Program-made: the position numbers and the translations under genes
In this document: positions 9,100 to 16,100 of the stretch, piece by piece
How the letters are laid out: each line of letters opens with the position of its first letter
Position numbering within the stretch: the first letter of the stretch is position 1
The notes under the pieces: model-generated
The model's database searches: none
Seen by the model: only the letters and a program-made list of their open reading frames with translations
What the model was told of the DNA's origin: nothing
Source: Streptomyces sp. NRRL F-5135
Lineage (GTDB): Bacteria > Actinomycetota > Actinomycetes > Streptomycetales > Streptomycetaceae
NCBI RefSeq assembly: GCF_000719775.1
Contig: NZ_JOHR01000027.1
Location: forward strand, 1 to 64,000
Length of the DNA: 64,000 bases
Direction of reading: 5' to 3'

Positions 9100-10538
9100 C
9101 GCCCTCCACCTCCTGTGCTGTTGTTGCCGGTGCTCGACGCGGACCCGCGGGAGCCGTGCGGGGTGCCGCCGGTGGGACTGCTACGGGGCGGGGGCGCGGA
9201 CGGCAGGGGGCTGCCGCCGCCACCGGCCGGGCCGGAGGCGCCGCGCGAGCTGTGCGCGGCGACACCCCCGGAGACCGCGTTGGCGGGCCGGGCGCCGCCT
9301 CCGCTGCCCGTCTGCTGCTGGCCGCCGCGGCCGCTGTGGGCCTTGATGCCCTGGGAGACCAGCGCGGCGGGAGAGCTGATGACGGCGGCGGCCTTCGCCC
9401 CGTCGGTGGCCTGCTTGCGGTTGCTGCGGGAGGCGGCGATCTCGTCGCCGAAGCCGGGGACGAAGCGGTAGATCATCGCCGAGGCGAAGATCGCCAACAG
9501 GATGATGGCGAGTCCGGAGACGACGGCGGAGAACGCGTCGGGTCCGTCGTCGGCGGAGAGCGCGCCCGCGAGGCCGAGGACGATCACGATGACGGGTTTG
9601 ACGAGAATGACCGCGATCATGATGCCGGCCCAGCGGCGGACGTGGCCCCACATGTTCTTGTCGACGAGCCCGGCGTAGACGACCGTGCCGAGCAGCGCGC
9701 CGACGTAGAGCAGCGCGGCCCGGATCACCAGCTCCAGCCAGAGGATCCCGGCGGCGAGGATCGACACGAGCGCGACGACGATCAGCATGATCGGCCCGCC
9801 GCCGATGTCCTCCCCCTTCTTGAGGGCCTCGGCGAAGCCGCCGAAGAAGACGTCGGTCTGGCCGCCGGTGGCGGTCGAGATGACCTCCGTGACGGAGTCG
9901 GTCGCGGAGACGACGGTGTAGAGGATGAGCGGCGTGAAGGCGGAGGCGAGGACGGTCAGCCAGAGGAACCCGATGGCCTCGGACAGCGCGGTGGTCAGCG
10001 GCACGCCGCGGATGGCGCGCTTGGCGACGGCGAGGAGCCAGAGGACGAGGGTGAGGATGGTGGAGGCGGCGAAGACGACGGCGTACTGACGCAGGAAGGC
10101 GTCGTTGGTGAAGTCGACGTTGGCGGTCGACTCCACGGCGTCGCTGAGCTTCCCGACGATCCACGCGGCGGCGTCGGCGCAGCCGCGGGCGAGGGAGGAG
10201 AGGGGATCGAGGGCGCCGGCGGGGTCGTCGACTCCGCTGGTGCGCGAGGTGCCGGAGGATCCTCCGTCGCTCTCGCAGTAGTCCTTGGCCCTGCCGGGGA
10301 TGAGCTCGCACACGTTGTCGCTGGGGCTGGGCGACGGGTCGGGGGCCATCGGAGCGGCGGCGGCGCGCGCGGACAGGGCGAGGACCATCGCGAACGCTCC
10401 GGTCAGGGACAGGGATACGGAGCGGGCGGCCGCGCGGAGGCGGTGCGGGGCCGCCACCCCTGACGTTCGGCGGGGCGCGTCGTGGTGACGGCCGGCGTGC
10501 GGGGGGCGGCCGGTGAACAGCCGTCGGCTACCGGGCAT
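9096..10538 (-). CDS. TrbL/VirB6-like polytopic membrane protein
   Basis: Membrane protein of 480 aa with an N-terminal secretion signal (segment SLSLTGAFAMVLALSARAAA). A Ser/Pro-rich extracytoplasmic stretch with two Cys (NVCELIPG, DYCESDGG) follows, then at least six transmembrane helices between about 165 and 395. The cytoplasmic tail is Gly/Ser-rich. This topology matches the inner-membrane channel subunit TrbL/VirB6. I chose the ATG 11 bp inside the end of the upstream gene; an in-frame start further upstream would only add basic, low-complexity sequence lying inside that gene. Confidence 0.75.
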   Translation of the reverse strand: MPGSRRLFTGRPPHAGRHHDAPRRTSGVAAPHRLRAAARSVSLSLTGAFAMVLALSARAAAAPMAPDPSPSPSDNVCELIPGRAKDYCESDGGSSGTSRTSGVDDPAGALDPLSSLARGCADAAAWIVGKLSDAVESTANVDFTNDAFLRQYAVVFAASTILTLVLWLLAVAKRAIRGVPLTTALSEAIGFLWLTVLASAFTPLILYTVVSATDSVTEVISTATGGQTDVFFGGFAEALKKGEDIGGGPIMLIVVALVSILAAGILWLELVIRAALLYVGALLGTVVYAGLVDKNMWGHVRRWAGIMIAVILVKPVIVIVLGLAGALSADDGPDAFSAVVSGLAIILLAIFASAMIYRFVPGFGDEIAASRSNRKQATDGAKAAAVISSPAALVSQGIKAHSGRGGQQQTGSGGGARPANAVSGGVAAHSSRGASGPAGGGGSPLPSAPPPRSSPTGGTPHGSRGSASSTGNNSTGGGGR

Positions 10539-11382
10539 AGGTGAAGCCTCCAAATCCCTCAACGGCCTTGGCGATCTCGTCGGCTGTGGAGGCTCGGTCG
10601 CCGCCGCTGACCGGCGTGGGGCCTTGGGACTGGGTCGACGAGGCGATCCTCCAGTCACCGTCGATCCACTTGAGCTTCTCCGTGATGGTGAACCAGCTCT
10701 CCGTCACCGGCTTGGTCGAGCCCTCCCCGGCGAGCCCCATGAGGCCGGTCGACCAGACCTCGACCGTGGCCGCGTCCCCGCTGATGTCCGTGACCTTGGT
10801 CCCGATCGGCACGGTCCGGGAGATGAAGGTGAGACCCGTGGGCGCGGTGCCGTCCTCGTTGAGCCCGACGCTCTGGAAGAAGGACGGCGAATAGGCCTCT
10901 TCCATCCTGCTCAGCAGACTGTCGGCCGTGGCGGGGTCGTGTGTGGCGCGGATGATCTCCTGCCGGGTGCCGGCGTCGAACATGCCGTCGGAGCCGAGCG
11001 CCACCGCGTAGTTGGCCGCCGCGCTCGCCGCGCCCTGTTCGTTCCGGGCGAAGCCCGACGGTATCGAACCGTTCTTGCCCGTCACCGGCTTGACGCCCGT
11101 CGCCGCCGTGGAGTCGGAGCCAGGGCGGGACGACGCGTCCTTGGGGGCGTCCGACGCGCCGCCTCCGCCGCCTCGGTTCGCGAACGCGATGGCCGCGATG
11201 AGGAGGACCACCACGCCGACCACGGTGATCAGGGACCGCGAGGAGCGGGCCGGGCGGCGGGGGGTGCCGTGGCCGTCGCCGGTTCTGTCCGGCAGGCGGG
11301 TACGCGTCTGGCCCGAGCCGCCGAAGCTCTCCTCCGTGCGGCCCGGGTCGCCCCCGTAGCCGTGCTCGTCGCCGAAGCTCAT
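10528..11382 (-). CDS. Bitopic membrane protein, VirB8/TcpC-like role likely
   Basis: Protein of 284 aa. A polar cytoplasmic N-terminus of about 48 residues precedes one transmembrane helix (SLITVVGVVVLLIAAIAFAN). A Gly/Ser linker follows, and then an extracytoplasmic alpha/beta domain of about 180 residues. NTF2-like domains with this topology (VirB8, TcpC) act as assembly factors in type IV secretion. The motif WFTITEKLKWIDGDWRIASS matches the end of such a fold. The gene overlaps the next one by 11 bp. The assignment rests on topology and neighbours, not on a catalytic motif. Confidence 0.65.
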   Translation of the reverse strand: MSFGDEHGYGGDPGRTEESFGGSGQTRTRLPDRTGDGHGTPRRPARSSRSLITVVGVVVLLIAAIAFANRGGGGGASDAPKDASSRPGSDSTAATGVKPVTGKNGSIPSGFARNEQGAASAAANYAVALGSDGMFDAGTRQEIIRATHDPATADSLLSRMEEAYSPSFFQSVGLNEDGTAPTGLTFISRTVPIGTKVTDISGDAATVEVWSTGLMGLAGEGSTKPVTESWFTITEKLKWIDGDWRIASSTQSQGPTPVSGGDRASTADEIAKAVEGFGGFTYAR

Positions 11383-11703
11383 GCCGCGTACGCTCCCTCA
11401 GCCGAATGCGGATCCGCCACCGGTCCCGCGTGGTCCGCGTAGTACGACGGTAGCCGTGCTGGTTGCCGCGCGGGCGCGGTGTGGTGACTCGACATCAGGG
11501 AGACGCAACCTCAGCCGTTGGGCGCGACGGGCGGGTGGTGTTGGAGGTGGTCCGGCGCGGACAGCCGGTGCCGGGCGAGAACAGTTCGGTGCGGATGGGC
11601 AGCCGGTGCGGGCGGGACGCGGTGCGGTGCGAACGGTGCGGTGCGTACGTACGGTCCGTACGGCTCCCGCGGCGGGAACGCGCGCGTACCGCGAACCGCT
11701 CGC
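11383..11703. other. Intergenic region, no gene seen
   Basis: About 320 bp between two minus-strand genes of the T4SS-like set. It holds G-rich imperfect repeats of GGTGCGG/GACGCGGTGCGG (about 11590-11650) and a CGTACGTACGGTCCGTACGG stretch with overlapping short palindromes near 11646. No coding pattern of its own is apparent. It may carry a promoter for the genes that follow. Confidence 0.5.
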
Positions 11704-12012
11704 TCAGACCGCCATCCCGTACACGATCGTGAAGAGCGTGCCCAGCGAGCCGATGATGAAGACCCCGGTCAGCCCCGCGACGATCAGTCCCTTGCCCTGT
11801 TCCGCGCTGAAGGTGTCCCGGAGGGCCGTCGCGCCGATGCGCTGCTTCGCCGCCCCCCAGATCGCGATCCCGAGGCAGAGGAGGATGGCGACGGCCATCA
11901 CCACCTCGATCATCACCCGAGCCTCGTTCCCCAGTGTCCCGAAGGGCCCCCAGTTTGGGGCGATGCCACCGATAATGGTAGTGATGTCGCCTTTTTCGGC
12001 TGCCAGGTACAT
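11704..12012 (-). CDS. Small two-helix membrane protein of the T4SS-like cluster
   Basis: Hydrophobic protein of 102 aa with two transmembrane helices (VMIEVVMAVAILLCLGIAIW and LIVAGLTGVFIIGSLGTLFT) joined by a basic loop. Size and topology resemble VirB2/TrbC pilins or small T4SS subunits, but there is no recognisable signal peptidase motif. I prefer the ATG with GGTGAG four bases upstream; a GTG nine bases further upstream is possible. It is first in the minus-strand cluster and diverges from the cell-wall hydrolase gene. Confidence 0.7.
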   Translation of the reverse strand: MYLAAEKGDITTIIGGIAPNWGPFGTLGNEARVMIEVVMAVAILLCLGIAIWGAAKQRIGATALRDTFSAEQGKGLIVAGLTGVFIIGSLGTLFTIVYGMAV

Positions 12013-12377
12013 GTAACTCACCGCCCCTGTATGGGTCGTTCACGCCTATGCCCCCATGGCACAGGTCCCGCTCTATCTTCGCTGATGGAACCGCCCGCGT
12101 ATGCCGCTTGGCTGCTCTCTTTACCCGATCCCCGCACATATGACCGGCGTCACCGCCCTGACCAGGGTCGGAGTTTCCTGCTTCCGTCCCCGCTCCTTCG
12201 CTTCGTACCCCTCCCCCGGTGGGGCTTACACGTGCGCGCGAGCGTATGTCCGAAGGTGCGCGCGGTCTCTGACGTGCCCTTCCCGGCCACCTTCAAGTAC
12301 CCCTGCTGAACAGCGCCTTGTCCGCCTACACTGGCGCAGGACGGAGCGCGTCCCCCGGACCCGGAGGGTGTTTGACG
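12013..12377. other. Divergent intergenic region of the T4SS-like locus
   Basis: About 365 bp between the small membrane protein (minus) and the transglycosylase/NlpC gene (plus). It is less GC-rich than its flanks and must contain both divergent promoters. I looked for a c-di-AMP (ydaO-type) riboswitch, which precedes many Streptomyces NlpC/P60 genes, and did not recognise one. A short CCCC/GGGG stem at 12210-12225 is the only clear structure. Confidence 0.45.
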
Positions 12378-13400
12378 GTGCGTAAGGCATGGGTTGTGGC
12401 TTCCGCCGTCTGTGGGACCTGTGTCGGGTTCGTCGCGTTGCTGGTGGTCGGTACGTATTCCGCCGCGGCCGGACTGGCCGGCGGGGGCGGGGGCCGGGCG
12501 GTGGGGCTGGCCAAGGGGGCCGTGCCCGCCGCGTACCAGCCGCTCGTGCAGCGGTGGGGCAACCTGTGCCCCGCCATCAACCCCGCCCTGCTCGCCGCGC
12601 AGCTGTACCAGGAGAGCGGCTGGAACCCCAGCGCGCAGTCCCCCGCCAACGCCAAGGGCATCGGGCAGTTCATCCCCGGGACCTGGGAGGCGCACGGGAT
12701 AGACGGGGACAAGGACGGGGACCGGGACATCTGGGACCCCGCCGACGCGATCCCCTCCGCCGCGACGTACGACTGCGAACTCGCCGGTTACGTCAAGGAC
12801 GTGCCCGGTGACCAGACCAGCAACATGCTCGCCGCGTACAACGCCGGCGCGTACGCCGTCATCAAGTACGGGGGCGTGCCGCCGTACCGCGAGACGCAGA
12901 ACTACGTGAAGATCATCCGAACGCTGGAGAAGAGCTTCGCCGCGCCCGTCGCCGGGGTCGAGCCGTCCAGGCAGGCGGCCGGCGCCATCACCTACGCGCA
13001 GGAGAAGCTCGGGACGCCGTATCTGTGGGGCGGGAACGGCACGGCCGCCCAGGGCGGACGGTTCGACTGCTCCGGGCTGACGCAGGCGGCGTACCGCAGG
13101 GTGGGCATAGAGCTGCCCAGGGTGGCCAACGACCAGTACAACGCGGGGGAGCATCCCTCCCGGGACGAACTGCTCCCCGGTGATCTCGTCTTCTTCTCGG
13201 ACGATCTGACCAACTCACGGGCCATCCGGCACGTGGGCATATACGTCGGCGGCGGATACATGATCAACGCGCCGTACACAGGAGCCGTGATCCGGTTCGA
13301 CAAGATCGACACCCCGGACTACTTCGGGGCGACCCGGGTCACCGAGGACGGCGCGAAATCGCTGCCGACCGATCTGCCCGGCAGCCGGCCCGGGGCCTGA
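12378..13400 (+). CDS. Bifunctional lytic transglycosylase and NlpC/P60 endopeptidase
   Basis: Secreted or membrane-anchored cell-wall hydrolase of 340 aa. The N-terminal hydrophobic anchor spans about 4-34. An SLT-type transglycosylase domain (about 55-185) has the catalytic glutamate in YQESGWNP (Glu79), then GIGQFIPGTW and AYNAG. A C-terminal NlpC/P60 domain (about 203-320) has Cys231 in RFDCSGLTQ and His285 in RHVGIYVGG. The GTG start is set by GGAGGG nine bases upstream. Two-domain hydrolases of this kind serve as the VirB1-like factor that opens peptidoglycan in Gram-positive type IV systems. The divergent position beside the T4SS-like genes fits that role, though general wall remodelling is possible. 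Confidence 0.9.
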   Translation: MRKAWVVASAVCGTCVGFVALLVVGTYSAAAGLAGGGGGRAVGLAKGAVPAAYQPLVQRWGNLCPAINPALLAAQLYQESGWNPSAQSPANAKGIGQFIPGTWEAHGIDGDKDGDRDIWDPADAIPSAATYDCELAGYVKDVPGDQTSNMLAAYNAGAYAVIKYGGVPPYRETQNYVKIIRTLEKSFAAPVAGVEPSRQAAGAITYAQEKLGTPYLWGGNGTAAQGGRFDCSGLTQAAYRRVGIELPRVANDQYNAGEHPSRDELLPGDLVFFSDDLTNSRAIRHVGIYVGGGYMINAPYTGAVIRFDKIDTPDYFGATRVTEDGAKSLPTDLPGSRPGA

Positions 13401-13615
13401 GGCCAGGGGTCTTTGCCCCGGCGACCGGTCGGGGGAGGGCCGGCGGAAACGCGCGGCGCCCGGCCGGTGGCCGGAACCCTTCCTCGGAACGAGGCTCTGA
13501 GCTGCGACGATGTGTCACTCTTCGATAACGTCATGGTGATCGTTCGGTAGAGAGTGGAACGCTCATGGGGCACAGGCCGTTGCCTGAGCGACAGCTGCGG
13601 TGGAGAGCCAGCAGC

Positions 13616-13678
13616 ATGTTCCGTACCGACCACGGGGGTTGGTGGAAGCCGCGCGCGGGCACGCGCCGCGGCGGGTGA
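13616..13678 (+). CDS. Candidate 20-aa leader ORF ahead of the PAP2 gene
   Basis: ATG with GGAGAG eight bases upstream opens a 20-codon frame that encodes MFRTDHGGWWKPRAGTRRGG and ends in TGA 21 bp before the phosphatase start. The adjacent Trp pair and basic tail recall regulatory leader peptides, but I see no alternative stem-loops that would make an attenuator. It could be chance. Confidence 0.3.
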   Translation: MFRTDHGGWWKPRAGTRRGG

Positions 13679-13699
13679 CAAGGCAAGGGGCCGCAGCAG

Positions 13700-14461
13700 A
13701 TGGCTGGACTCTCAGCTGGACTCTCACTGGAGGGGGCGAACCCCGATGTCGGCCTGCTCTACGACATCAACGGCCTGGCCAAGGACGCTCCGGCGTGGTC
13801 GGACCGGGTCATGGAGTTCGTCGGCGAGTACGGGATCATGCTCGCGATGGTGCTCGTCGCGCTCTGGTGCTGGTGGAGTGTGCGCCGGCGCGGGTCGGCG
13901 GAGGACTCGGTCACGGCCGTCGCCGGGCTGGTCTGGGCACCCCTGGCCGCCGGCGTCGCGCTGCTGATCAACATCCCCATCCGGGGGTTCGTCGGGCGCC
14001 CCAGACCCTTCGTCGACCACAAGGGCCTGGAGGTCCTGGTGGACGGGAAGACGGACTTCTCGTTCGTCAGCGACCACGCCACGATGGCGATGGCCATCGG
14101 CGTCGGCGTCTTCGTGGTCCACCGGAAGTTCGGCCTCGTCGCGATCGGCCTGGCGCTCCTCGAAGGCTTCTGCCGGATCTACATGGGGGTCCATTACCCG
14201 ACGGACGTGATCGGCGGGTTCGCGCTCGGTACGGCCGTGGCGCTGCTGCTCACGCCGCTCGCGACCGCCCTGCTCACGCCGTTGATGTGGGCGGTCGCGC
14301 GCTCCGAGCGCCTCGCTTGGTTCGTACGGTCACGGGCCGCGCGCGAGGCGGACCGGGACCGTACGCACGACACGGGGCGGCTCGACCCGGTCGCCGAGGG
14401 CGGGGCTCGTTCGCTCGACGTGTCCGAGGCGCGTCCCGACGACAACAATCTCGCTGCCTGA
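13700..14461 (+). CDS. PAP2-family membrane phosphatase
   Basis: Polytopic protein of 253 aa in the lipid phosphatase/undecaprenyl-diphosphatase superfamily. The three active-site motifs are present. Motif C1 starts with Arg95 and ends RP at 102-103 (IRGFVGRPRPF), with Arg in place of the usual Lys. Motif C2 is VSDH at 123-126 (catalytic His126, with SDH instead of SGH). Motif C3 is RIYMGVHYPTD (Arg159, His165, Asp169). Five or six transmembrane helices surround them, and a polar tail of about 60 residues is cytoplasmic. It may recycle undecaprenyl diphosphate or dephosphorylate another lipid phosphate. The stop codon lies inside a 9-bp tandem repeat. Confidence 0.88.
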   Translation: MAGLSAGLSLEGANPDVGLLYDINGLAKDAPAWSDRVMEFVGEYGIMLAMVLVALWCWWSVRRRGSAEDSVTAVAGLVWAPLAAGVALLINIPIRGFVGRPRPFVDHKGLEVLVDGKTDFSFVSDHATMAMAIGVGVFVVHRKFGLVAIGLALLEGFCRIYMGVHYPTDVIGGFALGTAVALLLTPLATALLTPLMWAVARSERLAWFVRSRAAREADRDRTHDTGRLDPVAEGGARSLDVSEARPDDNNLAA

Positions 14462-14488
14462 CCTGCCTGACCTGCCTGACCTGCCTGG
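14456..14488 (+). repeat. 9-bp tandem repeat carrying three in-frame stops (PAP2 end)
   Basis: Unit GCCTGACCT, about 3.6 copies. Because the unit is a multiple of three, TGA recurs in the same frame at 14459, 14468 and 14477. One of several stop-anchored tandem repeats in the window. Confidence 0.9.
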
Positions 14489-14555
14489 GGCGCGTGGGTC
14501 GCTGAACCGCCGAGGGCGCCTGAACCGCCCGGCCGAGCGGGTCAGACCGGCGTCC

Positions 14556-15260
14556 CTACGGCCCCTCCCGCACCGCGGACACCACCACGTTCGAATCCCA
14601 GTGACCGTGCGCGTCGATCAGCCCGCCGCAGGTGATCAGCCGGAGCTGCGGGTCCGGCACCGGGCCGTAGACCCGCGCCGTGGGGAAGTCGCCCGTCCGG
14701 TACGTCTCCACGGCCGTCACCCGGAAGGGCAGCCGCCGCCCGTCACCGCGCTCCGCCTCGACCAGGTCGCCCGGACGCAGCCGGCCCAGCTTGGCGAAGA
14801 CCGCGTTGCGGATGTTGTCGCGACCGTTGCGAACGGGAACCGTACCGGGGTTGGCCGGGGCGTCCCGGTGGCCGACCAGGACGGCGGGGCCGGGCTCGCC
14901 GGGGCGCGGGCCCAGGGCGTACCAGCCGACCTTCATCGCGTCGCGGAAGCCCGGTGCGTCCAGCGAGCCGTTCTCGTCCAGCCCGAGCGGGAGGACGTCG
15001 GCGGTGAGGCGGAGCACCGGGATCCGCAGGCGTACCGGCGCGGACCCCGCGTCCGCCACCCGTACGGGCCGGGGCTCGGCCGCGGGCGCGGACGCGGAGG
15101 ACGGCCGCGCGGGAGGCGGCGCGTACCACTGGGGGAACAGGTGCAGCAGTACGGCGGCCACGCCGCACAGCCCCGCGATCGTGAAGAGAAGCGCGATCGC
15201 CGCGTCGGCGGCGCCCGTGGCGCCCGCGCCTTCCCCTGCCGCCCTGTTTCTTCCGGTCAG
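14556..15260 (-). CDS. Class F-type sortase with an apparent CTG start
   Basis: Membrane-anchored cysteine transpeptidase. With the start proposed here it is 234 aa: a transmembrane helix at about 19-42, a Pro/Ala linker, and a sortase domain with His131 in VLVGHRD and Cys211 in RLITCGG. No ATG, GTG or TTG lies in frame between the overlap with the upstream gene and the middle of the helix. A CTG overlaps the upstream TGA as CTGA, which mirrors the ATGA/GTGA overlaps common here, so I place the start there. The alternative is a GTG at helix residue 34, which would destroy the anchor. The upstream gene encodes a secreted protein with a hydrophobic, basic C-terminus that may be its substrate. 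Confidence 0.75.
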   Translation of the reverse strand: MTGRNRAAGEGAGATGAADAAIALLFTIAGLCGVAAVLLHLFPQWYAPPPARPSSASAPAAEPRPVRVADAGSAPVRLRIPVLRLTADVLPLGLDENGSLDAPGFRDAMKVGWYALGPRPGEPGPAVLVGHRDAPANPGTVPVRNGRDNIRNAVFAKLGRLRPGDLVEAERGDGRRLPFRVTAVETYRTGDFPTARVYGPVPDPQLRLITCGGLIDAHGHWDSNVVVSAVREGP

Positions 15261-15826
15261 TGGTGGTCCAACGGGGCACGGCGCCGGTAGCGGCGCGCCA
15301 CGAGGACCGTGCCGGCGGAGGCCGCCGCGGTGGCGCCGACGGCCAGGGTGAGTTCCGCCGCGCCGGTCTGCTCCCGGGCCTCGTCCGGTGGGCCGGCGGC
15401 CACGTGCCGTGTGCCGTGAACCGCGCCGCCCCGTGCCGCGCCCGAGGGCGTCGCTCGCAACTGGCCCGCGGGGGAGGCCACGGCGGACCGGGGCGCGGCG
15501 GGCGCTGAGGTCGGGGGCACTGAGGACGGGGGTGCGGCGGCGGGGGCCGTACCCGTCGGGGGCGGGCTCGGTTTCGGCCGCGACGTCGACGAGATCGTCC
15601 CCGACACGGACGGGCTCGGCGGGGCCGTGGCGCCCCGTGGCGCCGCGGGCGGGGCCGCCGGTGCGCCGGCCAGCGGACCGGGTGGGCCGGCCGGCGGTGG
15701 GTCCGATTCCGGTGCGGCGTCGGCGATTACGGCGAAAAGAGTGGTGGCGGTGACGACGGCGAGTGTGCCGAGCGTGGCTATGCGGGAGGGGTGCGGGTGC
15801 GCGAGCCGGTGCGTGAAGCGGTGCAT
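15257..15826 (-). CDS. Secreted Pro/Ser/Ala-rich protein, possible sortase substrate
   Basis: Protein of 189 aa. The N-terminal signal peptide is TLGTLAVVTATTLFAVIADA. A disordered Pro/Ala/Ser region spans about 40-145. The C-terminus has EQTG at 152-155, a hydrophobic stretch at about 158-176 and the basic tail RRYRRR at 178-183. That order matches a cell-wall sorting signal (motif, helix, positive tail), but no LPxTG or LAxTG is present; REQTG would be a variant. The stop overlaps the sortase start by 4 bp, so the two are probably made together. It could also be a tail-anchored membrane protein. Confidence 0.75.
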   Translation of the reverse strand: MHRFTHRLAHPHPSRIATLGTLAVVTATTLFAVIADAAPESDPPPAGPPGPLAGAPAAPPAAPRGATAPPSPSVSGTISSTSRPKPSPPPTGTAPAAAPPSSVPPTSAPAAPRSAVASPAGQLRATPSGAARGGAVHGTRHVAAGPPDEAREQTGAAELTLAVGATAAASAGTVLVARRYRRRAPLDHH

Positions 15827-16054
15827 GAGGACGCCCCTGGAGGTCTGAGGGTCTGAGGTCTGAGGGTCGGGAACCGAGGCTGTCGGTGGCCGATGCCTGG
15901 TCGCTGTCGGCTATGTACAGGCCATCGCCCGTCGGTCCGTACGGCCACCTCGGTGGGCCGTACGGCCTACAGCGACCACTCCGCGCCCCGGCCCCCGGCC
16001 GGCCGCTCCGCGCACCCGCCGCCCCTGACCGCCGCCCCGCCCTGTCGCGGAGCG

Positions 16055-16100
16055 TCCGTGTCCGTGTCCGCGTCCGCATCCGTGTCCGCGCTCGCGTCCG
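16055..16100 (-). repeat. Degenerate 6-bp tandem repeat after the flavoenzyme stop
   Basis: On the minus strand the hexamer CGGACA/CGGACG repeats about seven times directly after the stop codon. It contains no further stop codons. Confidence 0.7.

Noticed and set aside
9156..10463. 435-codon acidic Gly/Glu/Asp-rich plus-strand frame
   Set aside because: It mirrors the third-position GC bias of the TrbL-like gene on the other strand and has no hydrophobic core or motif.
12013..12377. Possible c-di-AMP riboswitch ahead of the NlpC/P60 gene
   Set aside because: The conserved core and P1-P3 pairing of ydaO-type elements could not be recognised.
14462..14555. CRISPR-like array after PAP2
   Set aside because: The repeat is 9 bp in direct tandem with no spacers.
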